Shown here: positions 32,553-42,020 of the stretch, piece after piece | Numbering within the stretch: the first letter of the stretch is position 1 | How the letters are laid out: each line of letters starts with the position of its first letter | Assembly (NCBI RefSeq): GCF_900116805.1 | Contig: NZ_FPBV01000006.1 | Coordinates: 123,789-187,788, forward strand | Origin: Paenalicyclobacillus macrosporangiidus | GTDB lineage: Bacteria > Bacillota > Bacilli > Alicyclobacillales > Alicyclobacillaceae | Reading direction: 5' to 3' | DNA length: 64,000 nucleotides | Made by a program: the position numbers and the translations under genes | Notes under the pieces: generated by a model | Databases searched by the model: none | The model's input: only the letters and a program-made list of their open reading frames with translations | What the model was told of the DNA's origin: nothing

Positions 32553-33263
32553 CTACATGCCGAGATAGGCGCGTTTCATGTGTTCGTCGTCGAGCAACGT
32601 CCGGCTGTCGCCCGAGAGGACCACTTCGCCGTTCTCCACCACGTACGCCCGGTCGGCCAACTGCAGCGTCTGCATCACGTTCTGCTCGACAATCATCACC
32701 GTCACGCCCTGCTCCTCGCGGACGCGCCGGATGATGTTGAACATCTCCTGCACGATGACCGGCGCCAACCCCAGCGAAGGTTCGTCGAGGATGAGCAGCT
32801 TGGGCCGGCTCATCAGCCCGCGGGCGATGGCCACCATCTGCTGTTCGCCGCCCGACAGGGTGCCCGCCAACTGGCCGGCCCGCTCCTTCAGGCGCGGGAA
32901 CAAGGGATAGATCTCTTGCGTAAGCATCTGCCGCCGCTGGGCGCGCACCCGCGGCAGGTGGGCGCCGAGCAGCAGATTTTCCTCCACGGTCATCATCGGG
33001 AACAGCCCGCGCCCTTCGGGGACGTGGCTGATGCCGAGATCGGCAATCTGATGGGGCGGCAGCTCGTGGATGGGTTTGCCCTCGAACCACACCTCGCCCT
33101 GCTTCGGGCGCAGCAGACCCGACACGGTGCGCAGGGTGGTCGTCTTTCCGGCCCCGTTGGCGCCGACGAGGGCGACCACCTCGCCCTGGCGCACTTCCAT
33201 CGAGATGCCCCGCAGCGCCTGCATGTCGCCGTAGTACACGTGAATGTCGCGGATCTCGAGCAC
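32553..33263 (-). CDS. livF: Branched-chain amino acid ABC transporter ATPase
   Basis: The 236-residue protein has Walker A GANGAGKTT, VPEGRGLFPMMTVEENL (the typical LivF segment), signature LSGGEQQMVAIARGL, Walker B LLILDEPSLGLAP and H-loop IVEQNV. Last gene of the liv operon, 4 bp after livG. Confidence 0.93.
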   Translation of the reverse strand: MLEIRDIHVYYGDMQALRGISMEVRQGEVVALVGANGAGKTTTLRTVSGLLRPKQGEVWFEGKPIHELPPHQIADLGISHVPEGRGLFPMMTVEENLLLGAHLPRVRAQRRQMLTQEIYPLFPRLKERAGQLAGTLSGGEQQMVAIARGLMSRPKLLILDEPSLGLAPVIVQEMFNIIRRVREEQGVTVMIVEQNVMQTLQLADRAYVVENGEVVLSGDSRTLLDDEHMKRAYLGM

Positions 33264-33267
33264 CGGG

Positions 33268-34008
33268 TCACACCTCCAGTCTCGCGCCCAGGTACGCCTC
33301 GATGACGTCCGGGTGGGACGTGACTTCCTGCGGCGTGCCCTCGGCGATCTTCTGCCCGTGGTGGATCACGATGACCCGGTCGGAGATCTCCATCACCACG
33401 CGCATGACGTGTTCGATCCCGCCGATGGCCGACACCCCCCGGTCCCGCAGTTGCTTGAGCAACTGGATGGTCTCCACCGCCTCCGTCGGCGTCAGCCCCG
33501 CGCACACCTCGTCGAGCAGGATGAGCTTCGGGCGCGTCGCCAGGGCGCGGGCAATCTCCAGCCGTTTCCGCCCGGCGAGCGGCAGCGACCCGGCCATCCG
33601 GTCGCGCCACTTGCCGAGCCCGGTCAGGTCGAGGATCTCGTCTGCCTGGCGCCGCGCCTCGTGTTTAGAGGATGTGTGGGCGAAGGCGCCGAGCATCACG
33701 TTGTCGAGCACGCTCATGTTGGCGAGCGGCTGGACGATCTGGAACGTCCGGCCGATGCCCCGCCGGGCGATCTGATACGGCTTCAACCCTTTGATGGACT
33801 CGCCCTCGAACCGGATGTCGCCCTCGTCTGGCGTCACGAACCCGGTGATCAGATTGAAGATGGTGGTCTTTCCGGCCCCATTCGGGCCGATGATGAACAG
33901 CACCTCGCCCTGCTGCACGGAGAAGCTCACATCGTTGGTCACAAACAGGCCGCCGAAGTGTTTCTTGACGTGATCAAACGCCAGCAGTGGTTCGTTGTGC
34001 GTGGACAT
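33268..34008 (-). CDS. livG: Branched-chain amino acid ABC transporter ATPase
   Basis: The 246-residue protein has Walker A GPNGAGKTT, the LivG insert GIGRTFQIVQPLANMSVLDNV, signature region LPLAGRKRLEIARALATRP, Walker B LILLDEVCAGLTPTE and IEHVMRVVM. Signature LPLAGRK replaces the usual LSYGQQR-like sequence, a variant worth noting. Its start lies 35 bp inside livM. Confidence 0.92.
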   Translation of the reverse strand: MSTHNEPLLAFDHVKKHFGGLFVTNDVSFSVQQGEVLFIIGPNGAGKTTIFNLITGFVTPDEGDIRFEGESIKGLKPYQIARRGIGRTFQIVQPLANMSVLDNVMLGAFAHTSSKHEARRQADEILDLTGLGKWRDRMAGSLPLAGRKRLEIARALATRPKLILLDEVCAGLTPTEAVETIQLLKQLRDRGVSAIGGIEHVMRVVMEISDRVIVIHHGQKIAEGTPQEVTSHPDVIEAYLGARLEV

Positions 34009-34954
34009 GCGCCGCCCTCCCTTTCCGCCACTTTGCCACCGTGCCGACGATGCCGGCCGGCATGTACATCACGACCAGGACAATCAGCAGGCCGTACAGG
34101 AAGAACGCGAACGCGTTCGCATCGCCGAGCCAGGTGACGTTGGCCACCGAATTCTTGAGCCAGTCGGACGCAAATTCGAGGATGAACGCCCCCACCAGCG
34201 GGCCGTACAGGGTGCCGGCGCCGCCGAGGATGGCGAGGAACACCACCTGGTTGGAGATGGCGGCGCTGAACACGTCGTTCGGCTGGATGGTGCCGAGATT
34301 GGCCGCGAAGATGCTGCCGCCGACGCCGGTCAAAAGGGCCGACACCAACAGCGCGTACAGCTTGTACAGCGGGGTGTTGATGGTCACGGTCTGGGCCGTG
34401 TCCTCGTCCTCGCGGATGGCCATCAGGTAGTAGCCGGTCTTGGAGGTGGCCAAGAGGGCCGTGACCGCAAACGCCACCACCATGAACCCGAGCGCGACCC
34501 AATAGTACAAGGAAGGATCGGGCACCATCCCCTGCACCAGGAGCCCCGCGGCGCCCTGGGTGAGGCCCTTGAACTGGTTGGTCGCGAGGACCAACAGCAG
34601 TTGCGCGACGGCGATGGTCGCCAGCGCGAAGTAGGGGCCGCGCAGACGAAAGCAGATGAGGCCGATGGGCGCAGCGCTGACGGTCGAGAGCACCGCCGCC
34701 GCCAGGACCGCCGGCCCCGTCCCGATGTGCGGGGCCAGAAGCGCGTATGCGTAGGCGCCGATGCCGAAAAACGCCGCGTGCCCCAGGGATAGTTGCCCGG
34801 CGTAGCCGCCGACCAGGTTCCAGGCGAAGCCCACGCCTGCGAACAGGAAGATGTAGAAGAAGATCTGCTGATAGTAGAAGCTGGCCGTGAACGGGATGAG
34901 GGCGAACAGAATCAGCACCAGGATGGGCAGGATCCAAGCCCGCAGGCGCTTCAT
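33974..34954 (-). CDS. livM: Branched-chain amino acid ABC transporter permease
   Basis: The 326-residue membrane protein has AWNLVGGYAGQLSLGHAAFF (LivM signature), YFALATIAVAQLLL, the ATPase-contact loop MAIREDEDTAQTV and a final YGLLIVLVVMYMPAGIVG. Start ATG 34954 overlaps the livH stop by 4 bp. Confidence 0.92.
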   Translation of the reverse strand: MKRLRAWILPILVLILFALIPFTASFYYQQIFFYIFLFAGVGFAWNLVGGYAGQLSLGHAAFFGIGAYAYALLAPHIGTGPAVLAAAVLSTVSAAPIGLICFRLRGPYFALATIAVAQLLLVLATNQFKGLTQGAAGLLVQGMVPDPSLYYWVALGFMVVAFAVTALLATSKTGYYLMAIREDEDTAQTVTINTPLYKLYALLVSALLTGVGGSIFAANLGTIQPNDVFSAAISNQVVFLAILGGAGTLYGPLVGAFILEFASDWLKNSVANVTWLGDANAFAFFLYGLLIVLVVMYMPAGIVGTVAKWRKGRAAHVHAQRTTAGV

Positions 34955-35811
34955 ACGCGGGACCTCCCGAGCAGCCCGGACGGTTTGAACAGCAGGACGA
35001 GCAGAAACACGACGTAGGTCAGCACGTCCGAATAACTCTGTCCGAGGTAGTAGGACGCCAATTGCGCAATCACGCCGATGAGCAGGCCGCCGATGGCCGA
35101 ACCGAGGATGCTGCCCATGCCGCCCAGGACGACGATGATGAACGCCAGCAGGCTGAAGGCGTCGCCGACCGACGGATCGACATAGTGGATGGGCAGTAGC
35201 AGCGTCCCGGCGACGCCGGCGACCGCGATGCCGAGGCCGAAGGCGAGCATGGTGACGCGCGTGACGTGGATTCCCGACAGGGCCGCGGCGGCGGCGTTTT
35301 GCGAAATGGCGCGGATGGCGCGCCCGGTCTCCGTCTTCATGATGAACCAGAACAAGAGCGCGGCGACCACCGCGGCGATGAGGAAGGAGATCAGGTACGC
35401 GATGTTGATGCGCAGCCCGCCGAACACCAGATCGCGGTGGCTGTAGGACAGGTTGATGGTCAGTTGGTTGGTGTTGTACACCATCTGCGCCAGGTTGGTC
35501 AGCATCAGACCGATGCCGGCGGTCAGCAGGATGTGGTTCATCTCCGGGCCGCGAATGATGCGGTGGATGGCGACCCGGTAGACGGCCATCCCGAGCAGGA
35601 AGCACAGCACGAAACTGACGAGGGCGGACACGTACGGATCGAGCCCGAAGGCGGTGAACAAGGTATACGTGATGTACATGCCCGCCATGACGAACTGGCC
35701 GTGGGCGAAGTTGACGATGCGCATCGTGCCGAACACGATGGACAGCCCCATGCCGACGATGGCGTACAACGCCCCGAGCAACAGGCCGTTGACGATGGTC
35801 TGCAGAAACAT
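34951..35811 (-). CDS. livH: Branched-chain amino acid ABC transporter permease
   Basis: The 286-residue protein has LLLGALYAIVGMGLSIVFGT and MRIVNFAHGQFVMAGMYI at its N-terminus, MKTETGRAIRAISQNAAAAA as the ATPase contact and GMGSILGSAIGGLLIGV. ATG after AGGGAGGTCACCC. It is separated from livK by a terminator-like hairpin. Confidence 0.92.
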   Translation of the reverse strand: MFLQTIVNGLLLGALYAIVGMGLSIVFGTMRIVNFAHGQFVMAGMYITYTLFTAFGLDPYVSALVSFVLCFLLGMAVYRVAIHRIIRGPEMNHILLTAGIGLMLTNLAQMVYNTNQLTINLSYSHRDLVFGGLRINIAYLISFLIAAVVAALLFWFIMKTETGRAIRAISQNAAAAALSGIHVTRVTMLAFGLGIAVAGVAGTLLLPIHYVDPSVGDAFSLLAFIIVVLGGMGSILGSAIGGLLIGVIAQLASYYLGQSYSDVLTYVVFLLVLLFKPSGLLGRSRV

Positions 35812-35838
35812 GGGTGACCTCCCTCGTTTCAGGAAAAC

Positions 35839-35860
35839 AGGGGCGCCGGAGGACGCCCCT
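35839..35860 (-). terminator. Attenuator-like hairpin between livK and livH
   Basis: AGGGGCG / CGCCCCT arms with GTTTTCCT following on the minus strand, 12 bp after the livK stop. It should make binding-protein mRNA exceed permease mRNA. Confidence 0.65.
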
Positions 35861-35871
35861 GTGTCATCCGG

Positions 35872-37125
35872 TTACTTGCGCTGACTCCACGGCGGCGTGG
35901 GCAGGAGCTTACCGGTGGCCGCGTCGGACGGGAACACCGTGACGAACTTGCCGTTCTGGATCTGGGTGACGATGACGGGGTGCGCGTTCTGGCCGGTGCT
36001 GTCGAAATGGACGGGGCCGAACGCGGTTTCCATCTGAAGGCTGGCCAGCGCGTCGCGGATCTTCTGGCCATCGTACGCGCCCGCCTGTTCAATGGCCTCT
36101 TTGGCGACGTACAGGGCGGCATAGGCCTCCATGTCGTGGTAGGACGGATAGTCACCGAATTTCGCGTGCACCTTGTCATAGAATTCCTTTGCCCCCGGCC
36201 ACTTGGCGGACGGATCCCACTGGCCGGCGGCCAGCGTGTACTCGGCGGCAGGGCCCGCGTCCTGCGGGAAGGTCCCGACGGAGAAGCCGGTGCCCGCGGC
36301 CGTGAAGTACTTGGCGTTGAGGTCAATCTCCTGGGCCTGTTTCATCAAGGCGACCGCGTCTTTGGAGTACGAGGCGAAGTAGATGACATCCGGATGCTTC
36401 TGTTTGACGCGCTGGAGCATCGCCTTGTAGTCCAGGTCCTTCGTGGAGTACGACTCGTCGTCGACGACTTCAAACCCGTACTGCTTGGCGTAGTTGACCA
36501 TGGCCTTGTCGGCGCTGGTGCCGAAATTCTGGTCCTCGTGAACGATGGCCATGGTCTTCGCGTCGCCCTGTTGCTTGAGCAGTTCGCAGATGGCCTTGGC
36601 GTAGTCGTCGCTGGTGGCGCACAGGCGGAACACGTACTTGGAGCCGGTCTGCGTCACGTTCGCGGCGGTCGCGGTGGGCACGATGTCCGGAATCTTGTAC
36701 GTATCCGCTTTCTTGACCACCGCGAGTGCGGAACCGGAGCTGTACGGTCCGAGGATGATCTGGGCGTGGTACTGGCTGACCAGTTGATCCACGTCCTTGG
36801 CCGCCTCCTGGGCGCTCGACTTGTCGTCCAGGTAGACCAGCTTCACCTGCTTGCCGAGGATGCCGCCCGCGGCGTTGATCTCGTCGAGGGCCACCTCGTA
36901 TCCTTCCTTTTGCGCCTTGCCGAACTCGGAGTCTGCTCCCGTGATGGAGGTGATGACACCGAGCGTCAACGTGTTGTCACCGGAGCCTGCGCTCCCGCCG
37001 CCGGTGTTCCCGGAGCCGCCGGACGCGCCCGAGCCGCTGGTGCCGCAGCCTGCGAGCGCGAACAACCCGGCCAGGGTGAGCGTCGCAAGCATGCGTGCGG
37101 GCCGTCTGTTGTGCAACCATGACAC
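35872..37125 (-). CDS. livK: Branched-chain amino acid-binding lipoprotein
   Basis: The 417-residue lipoprotein has signal LATLTLAGLFALAGCG (lipobox LAGC), a Gly/Ser-rich spacer to about 50 and the type I periplasmic-binding fold: LTLGVITSITGADSEFGKAQ, INAAGGILGKQVKLVYLDDK, ILGPYSSGSALAV and MAIVHEDQNFGTS. GTG 37125 is the longest start; ATG 37092 would give a shorter signal. It is the first gene of the liv operon; the spaced TAGACA and TAAAAT boxes upstream are only a weak promoter match. Confidence 0.9.
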   Translation of the reverse strand: MSWLHNRRPARMLATLTLAGLFALAGCGTSGSGASGGSGNTGGGSAGSGDNTLTLGVITSITGADSEFGKAQKEGYEVALDEINAAGGILGKQVKLVYLDDKSSAQEAAKDVDQLVSQYHAQIILGPYSSGSALAVVKKADTYKIPDIVPTATAANVTQTGSKYVFRLCATSDDYAKAICELLKQQGDAKTMAIVHEDQNFGTSADKAMVNYAKQYGFEVVDDESYSTKDLDYKAMLQRVKQKHPDVIYFASYSKDAVALMKQAQEIDLNAKYFTAAGTGFSVGTFPQDAGPAAEYTLAAGQWDPSAKWPGAKEFYDKVHAKFGDYPSYHDMEAYAALYVAKEAIEQAGAYDGQKIRDALASLQMETAFGPVHFDSTGQNAHPVIVTQIQNGKFVTVFPSDAATGKLLPTPPWSQRK

Positions 37126-37326
37126 CCCTTTTCGAAAAATCTATTTTGTCTGTTTCATCATACACTCTATTTTATTTAAATCGGATTCGTCTTGTCTATG
37201 AAAATATTCAGATCACAATGATCCGCGTGCGGAACGGGGGAGGATCCAGGTTGACGGGATGGGGGCACGAGGCGCAATCTTTCGTCAGAAGGCGGACGTC
37301 CGCCGTCTGAAGGGAGTGGACAGGAC

Positions 37327-38313
37327 ATGAAGGCGGTGTGCATGAAGGGCTTCGGAGGCCCCGAAGTGTTGTATCTGAGCGATGTGCCCGACCCGCATCC
37401 GGGCAGCGGCGAACTGTTGGTGCGGGTGCGGGCGACGGCTTTGAACCGGGCGGACCTGCTGCAGCGGCGCGGCCTGTATCCGCCGCCGCCCGGCGCGTCG
37501 GAGGTGCTGGGACTCGAGATGGCGGGCGAGGTGATTGCGACGGGTCCCGACTGCCCAGGGTGGCAGCCGGGGGACCGGGTGTGCGCCCTGCTGCCGGGTG
37601 GCGGATACGCGGAGTTGGCGGTCATCCCGGCGGGGATGGCCATGCGGCTGCCGGACGGGATGTCCTTTGAGCAAGGGGCCGCCATCCCGGAGGTGTTCCT
37701 GACGGCGTATCTCAACCTGTTTTGGCTGGGCCGGATGCAGGCCGGGGATGTGGTTCTGGTGCACGCGGGCGGGAGCGGGGTCGGGACCGCCGCCATCCAA
37801 CTCATTCGGGAGACCGGCGCGGTGGCGTTGACAACGGCGGGATCGAAGGAAAAATTGGAACGGTGTCTGGAACTCGGCGCGCGGGCAGGCTGGAATTACC
37901 ACGACGGGCTTTTCGACGATTGGGTTCGCCAGCAGACGGAGGGGCGCGGCGCGGACATCGTGCTGGATTTCATTGGCGCGCCGTATTTTGCGGCCAACAT
38001 CCGGTCGCTGGCGGTGGACGGGCGGCTCATCGTGGTCGGCACGATGGGCGGCGCCAAAGTGGATGGGGTGGATCTCGGCGTCCTGCTGGGCCGTCGCCTG
38101 CAGGTCATTGGTACAGCCCTGCGGTCGCGCCCGGCGGCCGAAAAAATCCGCCTGTCGCAGGAGTTCTGGGGGTGGGCGCAGCCCCGATTCGCGGACGGGC
38201 GGTTGGTGCCGGTGGTGGACACGGTCTTCGACTGGCGGGATGTGGCGGATGCCCACCGGTACATGGAGGCGAACCGGAACGTCGGGAAGATTGTGTTGCG
38301 GGTGTCGGCGTGA
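37327..38313 (+). CDS. NAD(P)H:quinone oxidoreductase, zinc-independent MDR family
   Basis: The 328-residue protein begins MKAVCMKGFGGPEVL and has LNRADLLQRRGLYPPPPGAS (typical of the PIG3/QOR group), VHAGGSGVGTAAIQLI as the NADPH-binding loop, GADIVLDFIGAPYF and VVGTMGGAK. No zinc-binding cysteines are seen. It reduces quinones or related alkenes with NADPH. ATG follows AGTGGACAGG weakly; the start is set by the conserved N-terminus. Confidence 0.87.
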   Translation: MKAVCMKGFGGPEVLYLSDVPDPHPGSGELLVRVRATALNRADLLQRRGLYPPPPGASEVLGLEMAGEVIATGPDCPGWQPGDRVCALLPGGGYAELAVIPAGMAMRLPDGMSFEQGAAIPEVFLTAYLNLFWLGRMQAGDVVLVHAGGSGVGTAAIQLIRETGAVALTTAGSKEKLERCLELGARAGWNYHDGLFDDWVRQQTEGRGADIVLDFIGAPYFAANIRSLAVDGRLIVVGTMGGAKVDGVDLGVLLGRRLQVIGTALRSRPAAEKIRLSQEFWGWAQPRFADGRLVPVVDTVFDWRDVADAHRYMEANRNVGKIVLRVSA

Positions 38314-38426
38314 GTTGGGCGCGTTGCGGCGGGGGCTCGTTCGGACGTGCGGCGTGCGGGTGCATGCACGCGGACGTGCGCGACGCGCGGTGATTGAATC
38401 CGCGAAACGATGGGGAGGAATGGCGA

Positions 38427-38726
38427 ATGGCGGAGCGGTTGACGGATGACGAGATCCAGGCGGCCCTGGCGAAGGTGCCGGAGTGGCGGCTGGAGGAGAA
38501 GACGATTTGGCGGCGGTACCGGTTTCCGTCCTTCATGGAGGCGGTCGGATTCGTGAACCGGGTGGCGGAGGTGGCGGAGCGGCGCAATCACCATCCGTTC
38601 ATTTCGTTGGACTACAAGGTGGTAACCCTGCGCCTGACCAGCTGGCACGCGGGCGGATTGACTCAGGCGGACTTCGACGAGGCGGCGGAATTCGACGCGT
38701 TGTACGGGAGCGCGGGGCAGGCGTGA
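38427..38726 (+). CDS. phhB: Pterin-4a-carbinolamine dehydratase
   Basis: The 99-residue protein has LPEWRL-like VPEWRLEEKTIWRRYRF, FVNRVAEVAERRNHHPFISL (the catalytic [EDKH]-x(3)-H-[HN]-P motif as NHHP) and VVTLRLTSWHAGGLTQADFD. This is the complete DCoH/PhhB family length. It recycles 4a-hydroxytetrahydropterin; an aromatic amino-acid hydroxylase is not in the window, and in many bacteria the enzyme serves in other pterin chemistry. ATG 38427 follows GGGGAGGAA. Confidence 0.9.
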   Translation: MAERLTDDEIQAALAKVPEWRLEEKTIWRRYRFPSFMEAVGFVNRVAEVAERRNHHPFISLDYKVVTLRLTSWHAGGLTQADFDEAAEFDALYGSAGQA

Positions 38727-39227
38727 CGGATGTTCGGTGCGGTCGTCGTGCAGTGTGGTCGGTGTGTGGCGTGCCCGGTTTGGGGCGAGTGCTCAGATGA
38801 GAAGTGGTTTAGTGAACGATTTGGTTTTAGCGGCCGCGCCGATGGGGGGGTAGCAACCCTTTCAAACGTAACGCGAGTTGGGCGAGCGGGGATCACATCA
38901 GGATGTGACTTATGCGCTCCCGCCGGGGCTGACATGGCCCTGGTTTACACCCAAACGTTTTCTATGGCCCGGGATCGCATGAGCGTTTAGATGAAAATGG
39001 ATCGCAACGGGGATGCGTGGGTGGAGAATAAGATGTAAACGTATTTTAGCGGGCCGTCCGCGCTGGCGGACGGCCGGCCATCTTGGACCGCGGGGCCGGA
39101 TAACCGGCCCCGCCGGCGATTTTCGGGCCCAGCCCCGTGTTCCCGGCAGGGTGTCAGGCGATGGTCAGGGGATGGCATCACGGTCCTCGCGAACCCGCCT
39201 GCGCCGCTTCTCCGGCCGACAGGTGGC
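38727..39227. other. 500-bp gene-free gap with two strong hairpins
   Basis: No credible gene is seen. Two GC-rich hairpins lie at 39052-39075 (GGCCGTCCGC / GCGGACGGCC) and 39093-39112 (GGGGCCGG / CCGGCCCC), downstream of the biotin transporter operon on the minus strand, where they may end transcription although the T-tract is weak. The 38727-39050 part holds nothing I can name. Confidence 0.5.
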
Positions 39228-41036
39228 TCAACGGATGAGGACCAGGCCGGCGGTGATGGCAAGGGCGATGGCGACGGCGGCCCAATCCCGCCGTGACCAC
39301 CGCACGGTGCAGCGCTCCGCCGGGGCGAGGGGCTGCAGATGGCTGTATCCTCGCGCCTCCATCGCCAGCGACAGGTCTTCCGCGATCTGAAACAGCGCCG
39401 CCAGCAGGGGGACGGTCACGGCGGGCAGGTCCCGCGGCCGGATGCGGCCGGGCGGGGCGGGCGACTTCGCGCGGGCGCGGGCGATGCGCGAGAACCGATC
39501 CAGCTGGTCCCCAATCACGGGGATGAACCGCAGGATCAGCGAAGCCGCCAACGACAGGACGGCCGCCGGGCGCCGCATCCCGGGCAGTCGGCCTATGACC
39601 TGTTCCAAGGCCTGGCGCAGTTCGAGGGCGGTGGTGGTCCAGGAAAGCAGCCCGCTCAACCACACCATCAGCACCACCCGGTAGAGGGCAGCCAGGGTGC
39701 GGGCCGCCCCGGCGGGGTCGAAGCCGAGGCCAAGTGGCCCCGCCTGCCCAAAGCGGATCCCGGACAGTGCCGCGGAGAACAGCGTCAATCCCAGGATGGG
39801 GCGCATCCACTGCCACAGGGTGCGCAGCGGAACGTTGGCCACCGCGCTGAGGAGCGCCGCGATCCCGGTGGCCGCGGCAAGGCCGGCGGGCCGGCTCTGC
39901 CCCATCACCCCCGCTGTCAGCAGGGCATAGCCGGCCCACTTGGCGCGGGCGTCGAGGCCGTTCAGCACGCCGGCGGACCCGGCGCCGTCGGCATGCCGAA
40001 CGCGCGGCCGGACCGTCTGCAGCCGTTCCGGCGCGGGCTGTGCAGAATGGTTCCATCGCTCTCCCGCTGCGGTTACCGGTGGTTCCTCTGAGGACGCCGC
40101 CCCCGCGGGTGCCGCCGGATGGTTTGTCGGGGAAGAGGTCGCCGGCGACTCCGGCCCCGTTGGCGTCGTCTGCGTCCTCATCCCGGGCCATTGTCGGGCG
40201 ATGGCGGCCGCCGCCTCCTCCGCGGAGAGCGGGCCAGCGGGAAGATGCACGCCGCAAGAAGCCAGGGTACGCCTCAGCGCGAATCCGGGTGGGGGGGCCA
40301 GGCCGGCGTCGAGCAACGGACGGGGGTCCGTCCACAGACGGGCGGGATGGACGTCGGCCGTGAGGCGGCCCTCTGTGACCACCCACACCCGGTCCGCCAG
40401 CGGCAGAAACGCCTCCAGGTCGTGGGTGGCGATGATCAGGCCGCCGCGGCCGCGGGATCGGCGCGCCTCGTGCAAGGATTTGAGGGTGTCGAGAAAGCGT
40501 TGTACCGCCGCCGGATCCATTCCGGCCGTCGGTTCGTCGAACAGGAGCCAATCGGGATCGGGTGCAAACGACGTGGCGACGGCCACCCGTCGGCGCTGGC
40601 CGCCGCTGAGCGACAGCGGTGCGCGGGAGAGGAAGTTGTCGCTGAGGCCCACCCGGGCCAGGGCGGCTCGCGTCCGCTGTGCCGACTCGGCCGCGGACAG
40701 GCGGTACGGGCGCAGGGAGTACCCGAACTCCGCCGCCACGTCGCGCGCGAAGAGCTGTTGCTCCGGCGATTGAAACACCACGCCGATCCGCAGGAGCACC
40801 CTGGTGTCGGGCCGCCGGCCGTGCCAGAGGGGCTCGCCGTCGCAACGGACCTCGCCCTCCGCAGGCTGGACGAGGCCGGCGAGGGCGTGCAGCAGCGTCG
40901 ATTTGCCTGCGCCGACGGGGCCCGCGATGACGACGAGATGGCCCGTCTCAGCCCGACAGGTGACCGTATTCAACAGCGTCCGGCCCGATGCGGCCTTGAC
41001 CGTGATGGCCCGCGCCTCGAGCGCCACCGGCCTCAC
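39228..41036 (-). CDS. ECF transporter ATPase fused to transmembrane EcfT subunit
   Basis: The 602-residue protein is a fusion. Residues 1 to about 265 are an ABC ATPase: Walker A GPVGAGKST, VFQSPEQQLFARDV (EcfA-type Q-loop), signature LSGGQRRRVAVA, Walker B WLLFDEPTAGMDP and ATHDLEAF. A Pro/Thr/Ala-rich linker runs to about 365, then the EcfT (CbiQ-like) membrane protein follows with LDARAKWAGYALL, LRQALEQVIGRLPGMRRPAA, LILRFIPVIGDQLDRFSRIA, ARAKSP (coupling motif) and SLAMEARGYSH. In most bacteria these are separate genes. It lies downstream of ecfA1 with an 89-bp overlap and together with BioY should form a biotin importer. Confidence 0.9.
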   Translation of the reverse strand: MRPVALEARAITVKAASGRTLLNTVTCRAETGHLVVIAGPVGAGKSTLLHALAGLVQPAEGEVRCDGEPLWHGRRPDTRVLLRIGVVFQSPEQQLFARDVAAEFGYSLRPYRLSAAESAQRTRAALARVGLSDNFLSRAPLSLSGGQRRRVAVATSFAPDPDWLLFDEPTAGMDPAAVQRFLDTLKSLHEARRSRGRGGLIIATHDLEAFLPLADRVWVVTEGRLTADVHPARLWTDPRPLLDAGLAPPPGFALRRTLASCGVHLPAGPLSAEEAAAAIARQWPGMRTQTTPTGPESPATSSPTNHPAAPAGAASSEEPPVTAAGERWNHSAQPAPERLQTVRPRVRHADGAGSAGVLNGLDARAKWAGYALLTAGVMGQSRPAGLAAATGIAALLSAVANVPLRTLWQWMRPILGLTLFSAALSGIRFGQAGPLGLGFDPAGAARTLAALYRVVLMVWLSGLLSWTTTALELRQALEQVIGRLPGMRRPAAVLSLAASLILRFIPVIGDQLDRFSRIARARAKSPAPPGRIRPRDLPAVTVPLLAALFQIAEDLSLAMEARGYSHLQPLAPAERCTVRWSRRDWAAVAIALAITAGLVLIR

Positions 41037-41982
41037 CCTCCCTCCCGCACAACGCCTGCAGGTCTGTGGCCAGTTCAGCTTCCGTCAACGCCACCCGCGG
41101 CAGGGGGACGCCTCGGTTGCGCAGGTCCATTGCGATGGCGCTCGCCCACGGCAGCGGGAAGCCGAACCGCTGGCAGGGCGGATCCTCGCCCGCCTCCGGC
41201 GTGACGAACTGGCGCGGTGTGCCTTCAAAGACCACGCGGCCTTCGTCGAGCAGGACCATGCGGTCCGCCCACGCCAGCTCCTCGATGATCTGCGTGATCC
41301 ACACCACCGCCGCACCCGCGGCGCACAGGCGCCGGGCCACCGCCCGGAGCGCCTGCCGCGCGCCCGCGTCCAGCATGGCGGTCGCCTCGTCGAACACCAG
41401 GACGGCGGGTTCCAACGCCAGGGCGCTGGCCGTGCAGAGCAACTGCTTTTGCCCGCCGGACAGGTGGGCGACGGATTGATCCCGCAGCTTTTCCAACCCC
41501 ACGGTCCGCAGCGCGGCTTGGCTGCGGCGTTCCATCTCGTCCGGTGTCAGCCCCTGCACCTGCAACCCAAAGGCGACATCCTCGGCGACGGTCTGGCCGA
41601 CGAGCTGGGCGTCCGGGTTCTGAAACACCAGGCGCACGCTGGCACCGGGCCGGCGGACGACCTGCCCGCGCGACACGCCGCACAGGCCGGCCATCACCCG
41701 GCCGAGCGTGCTCTTGCCGCTGCCGTTTCGGCCCATGACGAGCAGCCATTCGCCCGGGTGGACGGCGAGGTGCACCCCGCGCAGGGCGAACGTGATTTGA
41801 CCCGTCTCACCGGCGAGAGCGACGGAAACGTCGTGGAGTGCCAAGAGTGGCGCGCAGAGATCGGATCTCTCGCCGGCCTGCGGCCTGGGTTCGGGATTTT
41901 CGGCAGCCGGTGCCTCTCTCAGCGGTCTATCCACAGATTTCGGATTGATGGCAGGTTCGGATGCGTGATATGTTAACGTCAT
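40948..41982 (-). CDS. ECF transporter ATPase (EcfA1 type) of a biotin importer
   Basis: The 344-residue protein has Walker A GRNGSGKST, VFQNPDAQLVGQTVAEDVAF (ECF Q-loop), signature LSGGQKQLLCTASALA, Walker B VLVFDEATAMLD and WITQIIEEL; here the usual switch His reads Gln. The first 48 residues are Pro/Glu-rich and lie over the BirA operator, so a later start is possible. The C-terminal tail overlaps the fused ATPase-EcfT gene by 89 bp, unusually long. It is divergent from bioY across one BirA box. Confidence 0.85.
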   Translation of the reverse strand: MTLTYHASEPAINPKSVDRPLREAPAAENPEPRPQAGERSDLCAPLLALHDVSVALAGETGQITFALRGVHLAVHPGEWLLVMGRNGSGKSTLGRVMAGLCGVSRGQVVRRPGASVRLVFQNPDAQLVGQTVAEDVAFGLQVQGLTPDEMERRSQAALRTVGLEKLRDQSVAHLSGGQKQLLCTASALALEPAVLVFDEATAMLDAGARQALRAVARRLCAAGAAVVWITQIIEELAWADRMVLLDEGRVVFEGTPRQFVTPEAGEDPPCQRFGFPLPWASAIAMDLRNRGVPLPRVALTEAELATDLQALCGREGEAGGARGAGHHGQGRIGPDAVEYGHLSG

Positions 41983-42000
41983 GGTACATACAAGTTAACA
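41971..42000. promoter_or_regulatory. BirA (biotin repressor) operator between ecfA1 and bioY
   Basis: TGTTAAC (41971-41977) and GTTAACA (41994-42000) form an inverted repeat separated by 16 bp, equal to the Firmicute BirA box TGTTAACN-N14-NGTTAACA. It lies between the two divergent biotin-transport units, so holo-BirA should repress both when biotin is plentiful. Confidence 0.88.
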
Positions 42001-42020
42001 AATGCGCGGAGGAGGTTTCA

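Noticed and set aside
38727..39050. Possible riboswitch or small RNA in the 500-bp gap
   Set aside because: No known aptamer consensus recognised; only generic hairpins further on.
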